Assembly: GCF_007970805.1 (NCBI RefSeq)
Contig: NZ_CP042433.1
Span: 1,488,001 to 1,552,000, forward strand
Source of the DNA: Flavisolibacter ginsenosidimutans
GTDB taxonomy: Bacteria > Bacteroidota > Bacteroidia > Chitinophagales > Chitinophagaceae
Direction of reading: 5' to 3'
Length of the DNA stretch: 64,000 nt
Shown piece after piece: positions 1-7,386 of the stretch. How positions within the stretch are numbered: the stretch's first letter is position 1; each line of letters begins with the position of its first letter. The notes below the pieces were generated by a model. It made no database searches. It worked only from the letters and a program-made list of their open reading frames with translations, and had not been told where the DNA came from. A program made the position numbers and the translations under genes.

Positions 1-592
1 GGTTGGTCTTGCCGCCGACGACAATCTGGAAGTTGTGCTGGAAGCCGATAACGGTGAAGAACTGCTGAAAGCCTTACCCGATGCAAAGCCCGACGTCATT
101 ATCATGGACCTGAAAATGCCGGTGATGGACGGCATGGAAGCCACCCGGGAGGTGCGCAAAAAATTTAATCACGTGAAGGTGCTGGTGGTAACAATGTACG
201 AGGACGACAAGTTTATCATTCACATGATGGAGAACGGCGCCAACGGCTACTTGCTTAAAAACACCGATTCGGAAGAGTTGCGCAAATCCATTTACGCGGT
301 GCACGAAACGGGTTATTATTTTAACAACATCGTGAACAAGGCGCTTTTAAAAAAGCTTATCCTCAAAGGGAACATCAAACCTTCTTTCAATCAAAACATT
401 GAATTTTCGGAACGAGAACTGGAAGTATTAAAACTCATTTGCGAAGAAAAAACGGCGGCGGAAATCGGCAAGGAACTTTTCATCAGCGCAAGAACCGTGG
501 AAGGGCACCGCACCAAACTGATTGAAAAAATCGGCGTACGCAACACGGCGGGCTTAGTAATGTTTGCGTTGAAGAACGGAATTGTGGAATGA
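1..592 (+). CDS. LuxR/NarL-type response regulator (5' end outside window)
   Basis: The frame is open from the left edge of the window, so the true start and probably the first acidic residues lie upstream. The visible part begins inside a receiver domain. The likely phosphoacceptor Asp sits in IIMDLKMPVMDG, and a VVTMYEDD segment and a YLLKN segment fit the later receiver strands. The C-terminal third is a LuxR-type helix-turn-helix (SERELEVLKLICEEKTAAEI through ARTVEGHRTKLIEKIG). NarL-family regulators bind DNA as dimers once a sensor kinase phosphorylates them. The cognate kinase is not in the window and may lie upstream. The convergent gene after it begins only about 50 bp away. An internal GTG at 35 is unlikely to be the start because it would cut the receiver domain. 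Confidence 0.93.
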   Translation, partial: VGLAADDNLEVVLEADNGEELLKALPDAKPDVIIMDLKMPVMDGMEATREVRKKFNHVKVLVVTMYEDDKFIIHMMENGANGYLLKNTDSEELRKSIYAVHETGYYFNNIVNKALLKKLILKGNIKPSFNQNIEFSERELEVLKLICEEKTAAEIGKELFISARTVEGHRTKLIEKIGVRNTAGLVMFALKNGIVE

Positions 593-644
593 TTACCGAT
601 ATTGGGATATTCAAATACAGAAACCTTTCATTGCTGTTGCGCGT

Positions 645-1142
645 TTATTTGCCTTTGAACTTCTCCAAAATCTTTTCAATCGTCGCCGTTCCCTGAAAGG
701 TGCCAATCAGCTTTCCTTTCTTATCGTAAAAGGCCATGAAAGGAAAGTTGCGAACGTCGTAAAACGGTATCATCAGGTAATGCGGGTCTTTGGTTACGAC
801 GACGTTCTTCATGTTGTTTAATCCATAGTTCTCCGCAAATTCTTTCATGCGGTAAATCGGGTAGGTTGTAATCATCACAATCTGGATTTTGTCCAGCATT
901 TCGCGGCCCGCATAAAGCATTTCCGCTTCGTGCTGACAATGCTCGCATTCGGGGCTAAAGAGCACAATGAGCGTTTGCTTGTTTTTTGCGAGATCATCTT
1001 TCGTGAATTTGGTACTGTCAGCCAAAAGAAGTTGCAGCGGCGGCAAAAAGGGAAAGCGTTTGTACGCTGGCGCAATGGTGTCCGTTTGTGCAAAAGCCGA
1101 AAACGAAAGGGCTGCAAAGCAAAAGGCTAGCAAGATTTTCAT
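645..1142 (-). CDS. Exported thioredoxin-like (TlpA/redoxin-type) protein
   Basis: About 165 aa. The first 18 or so residues form a signal peptide (MKILLAFCFAALSFSAFAQ), so the protein is probably periplasmic. A thioredoxin-like fold is suggested by LIVLFSPECEHCQHEAEML with a CxxC (CEHC) redox pair and by the later NFPFMAFYDKKGKLIGTFQG strand pair with the cis-Pro region. TlpA/AhpC-TSA relatives reduce disulfides or deliver reductant to cytochrome c maturation; the substrate cannot be told here. The frame extends 11 codons upstream to 1175, but that stretch overlaps a -7 box at 1157-1164 and would hide the signal peptide, so 1142 is preferred. Confidence 0.85.
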   Translation of the reverse strand: MKILLAFCFAALSFSAFAQTDTIAPAYKRFPFLPPLQLLLADSTKFTKDDLAKNKQTLIVLFSPECEHCQHEAEMLYAGREMLDKIQIVMITTYPIYRMKEFAENYGLNNMKNVVVTKDPHYLMIPFYDVRNFPFMAFYDKKGKLIGTFQGTATIEKILEKFKGK

Positions 1143-1156
1143 GCGAAAGGTTTCAC

Positions 1157-1164
1157 CAAAAATA
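1157..1164 (-). promoter_or_regulatory. -7 box (TAnnTTTG) of the thioredoxin-like gene
   Basis: On the minus strand the bases read TATTTTTG, matching the Bacteroidota primary-sigma -7 consensus. It lies 14 bp before the chosen start codon, giving a very short leader. No convincing -33 TTG was found. Confidence 0.5.
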
Positions 1165-1236
1165 ACAAGAGGCATTATATGAATGAAAGCGAATTACACG
1201 AGAATTGCGTTCCGTGCAGCAGGTACACAAAAGCAA

Positions 1237-1265
1237 AAGCCCCGCAACCGGTGCGGGGCTTCCTT
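1237..1265 (-). terminator. Intrinsic terminator after icd
   Basis: A 10-bp perfect GC-rich stem (AAGCCCCGCA paired with TGCGGGGCTT) has a 5-nt loop. On the minus strand it is followed by a T-rich tract. It starts about 30 bp past the icd stop codon. Confidence 0.85.
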
Positions 1266-1295
1266 AAAAATGCTGTAACCTATTAACCTATTAAC

Positions 1296-2534
1296 TCACT
1301 TCGCCATACGTTTCTGCAAATTCTCGTCTATCGCGTCGAGAAATTGTTCAGTGTACAAATAGTCTGTTCCGGCCACCAGTTTTTTGTCGAGATGAACGTT
1401 CATTGCAAGGTCTTTTGTCATTTTGCCGCTCTCCACGGTTTCGATACAAACAGCTTCCAATGCGTTACAGAAATCAATCAATTCCTGGTTGTTGTCCAAT
1501 TTGCCGCGGAAAGCCAAACCTCTCGTCCACGCAAAGATGGAGGCAATCGGGTTGGTTGAGGTCGGGTTGCCTTTTTGGTATTCGCGGTAGTGGCGTGTAA
1601 CCGTGCCGTGTGCGGCCTCGGCTTCCATTGTTTGTCCATCGGGAGTTACCAAAACTGATGTCATCAAACCGAGTGAACCAAAGCCTTGGGCAATGCTGTC
1701 GCTTTGCACGTCGCCGTCGTAGTTTTTACAAGCCCACACAAAGCCGCCGTTCCACTTCAATGCACTCGCCACCATGTCGTCAATCAGGCGGTGCTCGTAG
1801 GTGATGCCGGCGTCTTTAAATTTCTGGGTGAACTCCGCATCAAACACTTCCTGGAAAATGTCTTTGAAGCGACCGTCGTATTTTTTAAGGATGGTGTTTT
1901 TGGTGCTCATGTACAAAGGCCAGCCTTTTTGCAAAGCCATGTTCATGCAACTGCGGGCAAAACCGCGAATGCTCTCGTCGGTGTTGTACATGGCAAGCGC
2001 AACGCCGCCGTCGCCGGTATAATTATAAACTTCGTATTCCTGTTTTGTTCCGTCCTCACCTTGAAAAGTAATGGTGAGCTTACCCTTTCCTTTTACTACA
2101 AAATCAGTGGCGCGGTACTGGTCGCCGAAGGCGTGACGGCCTACAACGATGGGACGGTCCCAGGTTGTCACCAATCGCGGAATGTTTTTAATGACAATGG
2201 GTTCGCGAAAAACGGTTCCATCCAGGATGTTGCGGATGGTGCCGTTGGGGCTCTTCCACATTTGTTTCAGGTTGAACTCTTTTACGCGGGCCTCATCGGG
2301 AGTGATGGTGGCACACTTGATGCCAACGCCGTATTGCTTGATGGCATTTGCAGCGTCCACGGTTACCTGATCATTCGTCTGATCGCGGTACTCAACGCCG
2401 AGATCATAATATTTAATGTCCAATTCGAGGTAAGGAAGAACGAGTTTGTCTTTAATGAACTTCCAGATAATTCTCGTCATCTCGTCGCCATCAAGTTCCA
2501 CTACCGGGTTGGCCACTTTTATTTTTTCTGCCAT
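1296..2534 (-). CDS. icd: NADP-dependent isocitrate dehydrogenase
   Basis: About 412 aa, the size of the homodimeric eukaryotic-type (subfamily II) NADP-IDH. It oxidatively decarboxylates isocitrate to 2-oxoglutarate in the TCA cycle and yields NADPH in the cytoplasm. Family signatures include [14 protein letters not shown] at the N-terminus, [20 protein letters not shown] (substrate contact), the metal/substrate loop [18 protein letters not shown], and [17 protein letters not shown] for NADP binding. The frame is open 11 codons further upstream to 2567, but a -7 promoter box occupies 2565-2572, so the Met at 2534 (MAEKIKV) is the likely start. It is monocistronic and ends at a strong terminator. 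Confidence 0.97.
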   Translation of the reverse strand: MAEKIKVANPVVELDGDEMTRIIWKFIKDKLVLPYLELDIKYYDLGVEYRDQTNDQVTVDAANAIKQYGVGIKCATITPDEARVKEFNLKQMWKSPNGTIRNILDGTVFREPIVIKNIPRLVTTWDRPIVVGRHAFGDQYRATDFVVKGKGKLTITFQGEDGTKQEYEVYNYTGDGGVALAMYNTDESIRGFARSCMNMALQKGWPLYMSTKNTILKKYDGRFKDIFQEVFDAEFTQKFKDAGITYEHRLIDDMVASALKWNGGFVWACKNYDGDVQSDSIAQGFGSLGLMTSVLVTPDGQTMEAEAAHGTVTRHYREYQKGNPTSTNPIASIFAWTRGLAFRGKLDNNQELIDFCNALEAVCIETVESGKMTKDLAMNVHLDKKLVAGTDYLYTEQFLDAIDENLQKRMAK

Positions 2535-2564
2535 TTTTTTCGTTGTTTGGTTTAAAATAATCGG

Positions 2565-2572
2565 CAAAACTA
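2565..2572 (-). promoter_or_regulatory. -7 box of icd
   Basis: The minus strand reads TAGTTTTG, a full TAnnTTTG match, 30 bp upstream of the icd start at 2534. This supports the shorter icd protein. Confidence 0.55.
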
Positions 2573-2639
2573 AGGCATTACGCTACTCATACTAAAAAAA
2601 TGTGGGTAGCTTTATACCGCCACTCATAATGCCGCCGTG

Positions 2640-3254
2640 ATGGATTCGATTGCTCCTTTTTTTGCCTTTCTCAACAAGTTCATCGAACTTGAAGAAGACG
2701 AGTTTAACCAAATCATTAAGCCGCACATCCAGTTGCGCCGTTTTAGACGAAAACAAATCATCAGCCAGGCGGGCGAAGTAGAACGATACATGAATTTTAT
2801 TGGTGAAGGTCTGGTGCGCAAATACTTCGGCAAAGAAAAAGAAGAATTAATCACGCAGATCTCGATGGAAGGCCACCTCATTTATTCACAGGAATCGCTG
2901 AACAAGCAAACGCCTTCCCACTATTGCCTGCAGGCGATCGAGAACACGACGCTAGTTTCGATTGAGTTTAGTGATTTGAACAGCATTTTTGCCACCAACG
3001 CAAAAATGGAAAGACTGGGCCGGCTTGTAGCCACCGAAATTACCGTGCTGAACGAACGCTGGCAGATGATGCTGATGAAAATGGCGCCCCGCGAACGCTT
3101 CCTGCTATTTGTAGAGCGCAACCACCAGTTGGTACAACGAGTGCCGCAAAAGCTGCTTGCTTCTTTGCTAAACATACAGCCCGAAACCTTTAGCCGCTTC
3201 AAGCATTTGATAAAAACATCTCCCGGTTCTCATACGGAAGGCGAAACAAACTAA
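2640..3254 (+). CDS. Crp/Fnr-family transcriptional regulator
   Basis: About 204 aa. The N-terminal two thirds fit a cyclic-nucleotide-binding-like beta-barrel (IQLRRFRRKQIISQAGEVER, then FIGEGLVRKYF). The C-terminus holds a short winged helix-turn-helix (VPQKLLASLLNIQPETFSRF). Many Bacteroidota carry numerous small Crp-like proteins of this kind without Fnr cysteines, and ligand and targets are unknown. No Cys cluster for an Fe-S cluster is present, so an O2-sensing Fnr role is unlikely. A GTG directly before the ATG at 2640 (position 2637) is an alternative start. It is divergent from icd, with about 105 bp between the starts. Confidence 0.88.
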   Translation: MDSIAPFFAFLNKFIELEEDEFNQIIKPHIQLRRFRRKQIISQAGEVERYMNFIGEGLVRKYFGKEKEELITQISMEGHLIYSQESLNKQTPSHYCLQAIENTTLVSIEFSDLNSIFATNAKMERLGRLVATEITVLNERWQMMLMKMAPRERFLLFVERNHQLVQRVPQKLLASLLNIQPETFSRFKHLIKTSPGSHTEGETN

Positions 3255-3426
3255 CGCAAGACTATCTCACAAATGTTTCGGGTTGTTACCAAGCTTTGTA
3301 AACAAAAAATTTTATGTGACCAGCGGCACTAATTCTGTTCCGCTTCTCTTGCCTCGTACCGGCAGGCAAGCAAGAGTGCGAGGCAATAAATCTCAATAGC
3401 AGTATTGGCGTTTGGTCCGAAAAAGA

Positions 3427-3459
3427 AAAACCCCAATCATGTTCCATGATTGGGGTTTT
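3427..3459. terminator. Bidirectional terminator hairpin between convergent genes
   Basis: A 14-bp perfect stem (AAAACCCCAATCAT with ATGATTGGGGTTTT) closes a 5-nt loop. The A- and T-rich ends provide a U-tract in both directions. It lies between the Crp-like gene and the pRiA4b-like gene, and is closest to the latter. Confidence 0.85.
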
Positions 3460-3495
3460 AATCACTGCTGCACGTTGTGCAGAAACCAAAATGAT

Positions 3496-4065
3496 TTAAA
3501 AGATTTCTTCGTCGCTGCCGTGTTCTTCACCTTCGTGTTCGTCGCTGGCCTCACCGGCCCCCTCGCCTTCTTCGCCAAAACCCTCGGCGCCTTTTGTAAG
3601 ATCGTATTTTTCTTCAATGTCGGCAAAGCGTTCGCCCAGCAAACCTTTGGTTCCGTATTGGCTCGGTGGAATGCCTTCTTTGCGAACAACCGATGGATAC
3701 GTAACCTTTGGATTTTCTTCTTTTGACACGTTGATCAGTTCTACCTGAAAGGTCCAATTCTTGGCAAAATCATAAACGTAGATGAACTTTTGATTGGGGT
3801 CGTGAATTTCGGTACCGATGGTGGTTTCTTTCATAAGCAAGGGAGCGGCTTTGTACTTCTTGTCATACCGCTCCAGCGAAATTTCGCGGCCTCGTTGCCA
3901 ATGGTCGTTGCTGCGGTAAAACGTTGCCGCGTGTTTGCTGTCAAAATCATAAGCCTTTAAGATGATTTCGTGCAAGTCGAAAAACGTTTGCTTGTGACGA
4001 ATCACCACATCGCGGTACACGCTGTCGTCTTCTTCAAAATAAATCCTGAATTTCAGAATGGCCAT
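3496..4065 (-). CDS. pRiA4b ORF-3-like protein
   Basis: 189 aa. The first about 130 residues match the general pattern of the plasmid pRiA4b ORF-3-like family (FRIYFEEDDSVYRDVVIRHK, FFDLHEIILKAYDFD, then FIYVYDFAKNWTFQVEL). The family was named from a plasmid ORF, is widespread on chromosomes, and has no established biochemical role. The C-terminal about 30 residues are a low-complexity acidic tail rich in Glu, Gly and Asp, which is probably disordered. It has its own -7 box and a terminator on both sides, so it is likely monocistronic. The function is not assigned. Confidence 0.85.
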   Translation of the reverse strand: MAILKFRIYFEEDDSVYRDVVIRHKQTFFDLHEIILKAYDFDSKHAATFYRSNDHWQRGREISLERYDKKYKAAPLLMKETTIGTEIHDPNQKFIYVYDFAKNWTFQVELINVSKEENPKVTYPSVVRKEGIPPSQYGTKGLLGERFADIEEKYDLTKGAEGFGEEGEGAGEASDEHEGEEHGSDEEIF

Positions 4066-4087
4066 ACGTTGATAAAATGTGAAACGT

Positions 4088-4095
4088 CAAATATA
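4088..4095 (-). promoter_or_regulatory. -7 box of the pRiA4b-like gene
   Basis: The minus strand reads TATATTTG, a full TAnnTTTG match, 22 bp before the start codon at 4065. Confidence 0.5.
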
Positions 4096-4103
4096 ATGAG
4101 AAT

Positions 4104-4231
4104 GCAGGAGTCAGGAGACAGGAGTCAGGAGATAGAATTCTTAAATAAACGTAATCTCTTTGCGAAGAGAAGGGACCGTCACTCTGCAGAAGTTTCCGCT
4201 TCTCCTGTCTCCTGTCTCCTGACTCCTGACT
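4104..4231. repeat. Inverted pair of tandem heptamer repeats (GGAGTCA / GGAGACA)
   Basis: The left arm (about 4104-4134) is made of tandem 7-bp units reading AGGAGTC or AGGAGAC. The right arm (about 4200-4231) carries the same units in inverted orientation. About 65 bp separate the arms, so the whole can fold into a large stem-loop. The right arm lies inside the reading frame of the nucleotidyltransferase gene, encoding part of its last 20 or so residues. Short heptamer arrays of this style are a known kind of dispersed intergenic repeat in bacteria; whether this one is repeated elsewhere in the genome cannot be seen here. Confidence 0.75.
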
Positions 4232-5648
4232 CATTCGCTCTTAGTCCACACTCCTCTCCCTTTTGTAACATGTAGGCAAATGCCGCTTCGTAGTTGTTCG
4301 GAATTTGCCCGTCGAGGATGGCGTCTTTAATGGCATCCTTGATAATGCCCACGGGCTTCGATGGACGAAGACCAAAGGTTTGCATGATGATTTCGCCGGT
4401 AATGGGCGGTTGCCATGTGCGAATTTTGTCGTTCTCCTCCACTTCTTTACAGCGTTCTCTCACCAATTCAAAATTCTGCAGGTAACGGTTCACTTTGTAA
4501 CGGTTCTTTGACGTGATGTCCGATTCGCAAAGCTTCATCAGGTCATCAAAGTCTTCGCCGGCATCAAAAAGCAAACGGCGAACAGCGGAGTCGGTGATGT
4601 TTTCCTTGGTAAGAGAAATGGGCCGTAAGTGAAGCTCCACCAACTTGCGAACGTATTTCATTTGTTCCCCCAGCGGCAGTTTTAACTGGTTGAAAATTTT
4701 CGGCACCATGCGGCCGCCCACTACTTCGTGGCCGTGAAAGGTCCAACCGTGACCTTCCTCAAAACGTTTGGTGGCCGGCTTGGCAATATCGTGTAAAATG
4801 GCGGCCCAGCGCAACCACAAATTATCCGAACGTTCGGCCACGTTATCAAGTACCTGAAGGGTATGATAAAAATTGTCTTTGTGCCCCTTGCCTTCGATGA
4901 ACTCCGCACCGGCCAATTCTATCATTTGCGGAAAGATGATGTGAAGCAGTTCTGTATCGTACAAAAGTTTAAAGCCAATGGAGGGCATTTCACTTAATAT
5001 GATTTTGTTCAGTTCATCGGTGATGCGTTCCTGCGAAATGATTTTGATACGATCCTTGTTTCTCTTGATGGCGTGAAAGGTTTCTGGATAAATGCGAAAC
5101 TTTAGCTGGCAGGCAAAACGAATGGCCCGCATCATGCGCAGCGGATCGTCGCTAAACGTTTGATCGGGATCGAGCGGTGTGCGGATGAGGCCTTGCTTCA
5201 AATCGTCAAGACCGTTGAAGGGATCCACAAAGTTGCCATAGTCTTCTTTGTTCAGGCTAACGGCCAATGCGTTGATGGTAAAGTCTCTTCGCTTCTGATC
5301 GTCTTCAACCGTACCGGGTTCTACATCGGGCTTGCGTGAATGACGCTGGTAGCTTTCTTTTCTTGCGCCTACAAATTCCAAATCAAAGCCATCGCTCAAC
5401 CGAAAATGCGCAGTACCAAAATTTTTATAGAGGCTTACTTTGGGGTGAGGCTTAAATGCCTTTGCTGCAAGCGTTGCCAGTTCCAGCGCATCGCCCACAC
5501 AAACGAAGTCCGCATCTTTTGTGGGCCGGCCCAGTATTTTATCGCGAACAAAGCCGCCGATCAAATAACAAGGCAAACCGAGCTGCATGGCGGCTTCCGA
5601 AATTTTTCTAAATGCTTTTTCTTCCCTTTCTGTAAACTGAATTTTCAT
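4179..5648 (-). CDS. CCA-adding enzyme / tRNA nucleotidyltransferase with HD domain
   Basis: About 489 aa. The head domain carries LIGGFVRDKILGRPTKDADFV (the GGxVRD and DxD-type metal site of class II nucleotidyltransferases) and the RRDFTINALA motif. A central RNA-binding region follows. An HD-type domain shows LRWAAILHDIAKPATKRF and a downstream HGHEVVG. The protein repairs or adds the 3' CCA of tRNAs. That fits the window's tRNA-Leu, which lacks an encoded CCA. The start at 5648 is chosen because the longer frame to 5714 crosses a -7 box at 5656-5663. The last about 20 residues (from ESGVRRQETGEAE) are encoded by an intruding heptamer repeat and are probably a non-native extension. Confidence 0.93.
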   Translation of the reverse strand: MKIQFTEREEKAFRKISEAAMQLGLPCYLIGGFVRDKILGRPTKDADFVCVGDALELATLAAKAFKPHPKVSLYKNFGTAHFRLSDGFDLEFVGARKESYQRHSRKPDVEPGTVEDDQKRRDFTINALAVSLNKEDYGNFVDPFNGLDDLKQGLIRTPLDPDQTFSDDPLRMMRAIRFACQLKFRIYPETFHAIKRNKDRIKIISQERITDELNKIILSEMPSIGFKLLYDTELLHIIFPQMIELAGAEFIEGKGHKDNFYHTLQVLDNVAERSDNLWLRWAAILHDIAKPATKRFEEGHGWTFHGHEVVGGRMVPKIFNQLKLPLGEQMKYVRKLVELHLRPISLTKENITDSAVRRLLFDAGEDFDDLMKLCESDITSKNRYKVNRYLQNFELVRERCKEVEENDKIRTWQPPITGEIIMQTFGLRPSKPVGIIKDAIKDAILDGQIPNNYEAAFAYMLQKGEECGLRANESGVRRQETGEAETSAE

Positions 5649-5655
5649 TGAGGGA

Positions 5656-5663
5656 CAAAGATA
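5656..5663 (-). promoter_or_regulatory. -7 box of the nucleotidyltransferase gene
   Basis: The minus strand reads TATCTTTG, a full TAnnTTTG match, ending 8 bp before the ATG at 5648. Transcription from it would give an almost leaderless mRNA. Confidence 0.45.
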
Positions 5664-5719
5664 GAGAAGTGAAGTTGGAGGTTTAGGTTGGAAGTCGGAC
5701 GATAAAATACGCAACCAGC

Positions 5720-5749
5720 GGTCAGCACTTCAAAGTCCAGCGGCTGACC
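5720..5749 (-). terminator. Hairpin after the threonylcarbamoyl-AMP synthase gene
   Basis: GGTCAGC (5720-5726) pairs with GCTGACC (5743-5749). It lies 50 bp past the stop codon of the minus-strand gene. There is only a weak T-rich stretch after it, so it could be a terminator or a processing hairpin. Confidence 0.35.
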
Positions 5750-5799
5750 ATCTGATTCAATTCTCTCCTGGCTTAAATACTTCTATAACATCCAACGAA

Positions 5800-6375
5800 T
5801 CAACTTCGGAGTACATTATACAAGCCCTCTCCTCTCCATTTAATAATTTGCGAAGGCTGCGAGGGTGTTTTATCCTTCTGCCGCCATTGCACAACGTAAT
5901 CCACATTGCCTTTGATTTCATCGATGACTTCATCAAAAAATTTTGGCGAAGGCTGCCCGCTGATATTAGCCGACGTGGAAACAATTGGTTTGCGCAAACG
6001 CTTGATAAGGTGGCGGCAAAACTCATCTTGTACAATACGGATGGCGATGGAGCCGTCTTCGGCAATTAAATTATTGGGAAGGTTTACAGCATTATCAAAG
6101 ATTATCGTTGTTGGTCTCGTTTGCTGTTGAAGAAAATCAAAGACGGCTAAATCCGCTGCGGCCACGTATTTCAAAACATCCCGCTCTTCGGCCACAAGAA
6201 TGATGAGGCTCTTGCTGTCGTCGCGCTGTTTGAGCGAATAAATTTTTTTTATCGCTTCTTCGTCCGTTGCATCGCAACCCAATCCCCAAATGGTATCGGT
6301 GGGATAAAGAATAAGGCCGCCACTTCGCAGGACATTGAGTGCTGCTTCTACTTCGGTTGTAAAATCAATCATCAT
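5800..6375 (-). CDS. L-threonylcarbamoyladenylate synthase (Sua5/YrdC family)
   Basis: 191 aa, the size of the single-domain YrdC form. It makes threonylcarbamoyl-AMP from threonine, bicarbonate and ATP for the t6A37 modification of ANN-decoding tRNAs. Visible motifs are GGLILYPTDTIWGLGCDA near the N-terminus, YSLKQRDDSKSL (the KxR substrate-binding motif) and PIVSTSANISGQP (the SxxN motif). It overlaps the glycosyltransferase gene upstream by 4 bp (ATGA), so the two are translationally coupled. An in-frame Met one codon later is an equally possible start. Confidence 0.95.
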   Translation of the reverse strand: MMIDFTTEVEAALNVLRSGGLILYPTDTIWGLGCDATDEEAIKKIYSLKQRDDSKSLIILVAEERDVLKYVAAADLAVFDFLQQQTRPTTIIFDNAVNLPNNLIAEDGSIAIRIVQDEFCRHLIKRLRKPIVSTSANISGQPSPKFFDEVIDEIKGNVDYVVQWRQKDKTPSQPSQIIKWRGEGLYNVLRS

Positions 6376-7349
6376 GCTTCTAATTTTTGGCGCACGGCCA
6401 ATAAAATATTTTTTGTTTCCAACAGTTCAAGGCATTGCGGCGTGCTAAACTGCACGCAAACATTTTTGGCGCAGGGCTCGCATGAAAGTTTGCCGAGGCG
6501 AATGACGCGAAGAAAATCTTTGTTGTACGGCGACGTGTTGTTTTCATTGCCCGCACCAAACAAAACCACGGTTTGCGTACCCAATGCATTGGCAAGATGC
6601 GCCGGCCCAGAGTCGGTGGTAAGCAACAGTTTTGCCGAAGCCAGAACCTGCACTAACTCTTTCATGGTCGTTTTCCCTGCGACACTCTCAATGTCGTTTT
6701 TTTCCGGCAAATGATTGAACACTTCTTCCACAAAATCTCTTTCGCGGGAACCACCAATCAATACAATTCGTTCATCAAAACTTTTGCGGACTGCGGAGAT
6801 GATTTCGACGGCTTTTGCCGGCGTTAATCGCCGCGACGAGGCTTCGGAGTTGATGTTTATCGCAAGGTAATCTTGCCGGTGAAAAGAATGATGAAGGCGC
6901 ACGTCAACATTATCTGCTTTCCGCCCCGTAAAAGCTTCCAACAAATTCACGTACTCTTCCACGCGGTGAAGGCCCCGGGGCTTGGCATAAGCGTTCGTTA
7001 GCAGAATGTTTCTTCCTTCGTTCTTATAGCCTATTCTTTCTTTTGCGTGGGTAGCAAAACCCATCAACGCTGCGGAAAAAGAATCGGGAAAAGAAACGAA
7101 CAAATCGAAGCGTTCAACGCGGCGAATCTTTTTTCCAAATTGCCATAAGCCTTTCGGGCCTTTGTATTGGTCTTTGTCAAAAACGAATTGATGTTTGGAT
7201 AAAGGAAAAAAAGGAAGCAGTTCGTGAATGCCCTTTTTGGCCACCACGCACACTTCCGCACCCGGGAAAAAAGCCGGGATCTGCTGAAGCGCACCAGCCG
7301 CCATCACCATATCGCCCAACCAGTTTGGCAAACGAACCAGAATTTTCAT
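6372..7349 (-). CDS. Glycosyltransferase family 9 (heptosyltransferase-like)
   Basis: 325 aa. It has the GT-B architecture of GT9 enzymes: MKILVRLPNWLGDMVMAAGAL at the N-terminus (sugar-acceptor side) and a C-terminal nucleotide-sugar site with LLLTTDSGPAHLANALGTQTVVLFGAG. GT9 enzymes such as WaaC/WaaF transfer ADP-heptose onto the LPS core at the inner membrane. The true donor here may differ, since no heptose biosynthesis genes are in the window. It heads the two-gene operon with the YrdC-type gene. Its promoter abuts that of dapD back-to-back. Confidence 0.9.
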   Translation of the reverse strand: MKILVRLPNWLGDMVMAAGALQQIPAFFPGAEVCVVAKKGIHELLPFFPLSKHQFVFDKDQYKGPKGLWQFGKKIRRVERFDLFVSFPDSFSAALMGFATHAKERIGYKNEGRNILLTNAYAKPRGLHRVEEYVNLLEAFTGRKADNVDVRLHHSFHRQDYLAININSEASSRRLTPAKAVEIISAVRKSFDERIVLIGGSRERDFVEEVFNHLPEKNDIESVAGKTTMKELVQVLASAKLLLTTDSGPAHLANALGTQTVVLFGAGNENNTSPYNKDFLRVIRLGKLSCEPCAKNVCVQFSTPQCLELLETKNILLAVRQKLEA

Positions 7350-7358
7350 CTTCTATAC

Positions 7359-7366
7359 TATGTTTG
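7359..7366 (+). promoter_or_regulatory. -7 box of dapD
   Basis: TATGTTTG matches TAnnTTTG and lies 20 bp before the dapD ATG at 7387. It directly abuts an identical-class element on the other strand. Confidence 0.6.
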
Positions 7367-7374
7367 CAAAAATA
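7367..7374 (-). promoter_or_regulatory. -7 box of the glycosyltransferase operon
   Basis: The minus strand reads TATTTTTG, a full match, 17 bp before the start at 7349. With the plus-strand box at 7359-7366 it forms one symmetric 16-bp element centred on TTTGCAAA. Confidence 0.6.
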
Positions 7375-7386
7375 ATTTTTGAAGCG

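Noticed and set aside
1686..2555. 289-aa plus-strand frame opposite icd
   Set aside because: It is the antisense shadow of a strongly conserved gene and has no recognisable protein pattern.
3345..3385. Inverted repeat (TTGCCTCG ... CGAGGCAA) before the convergent terminator
   Set aside because: It could be a small repeat element, but it has no T-tract and no second copy in the window, so no claim is made.
4034..4234. 66-aa frame across the heptamer repeats
   Set aside because: Its sequence is only the translated repeat arms and no promoter or homology supports it.
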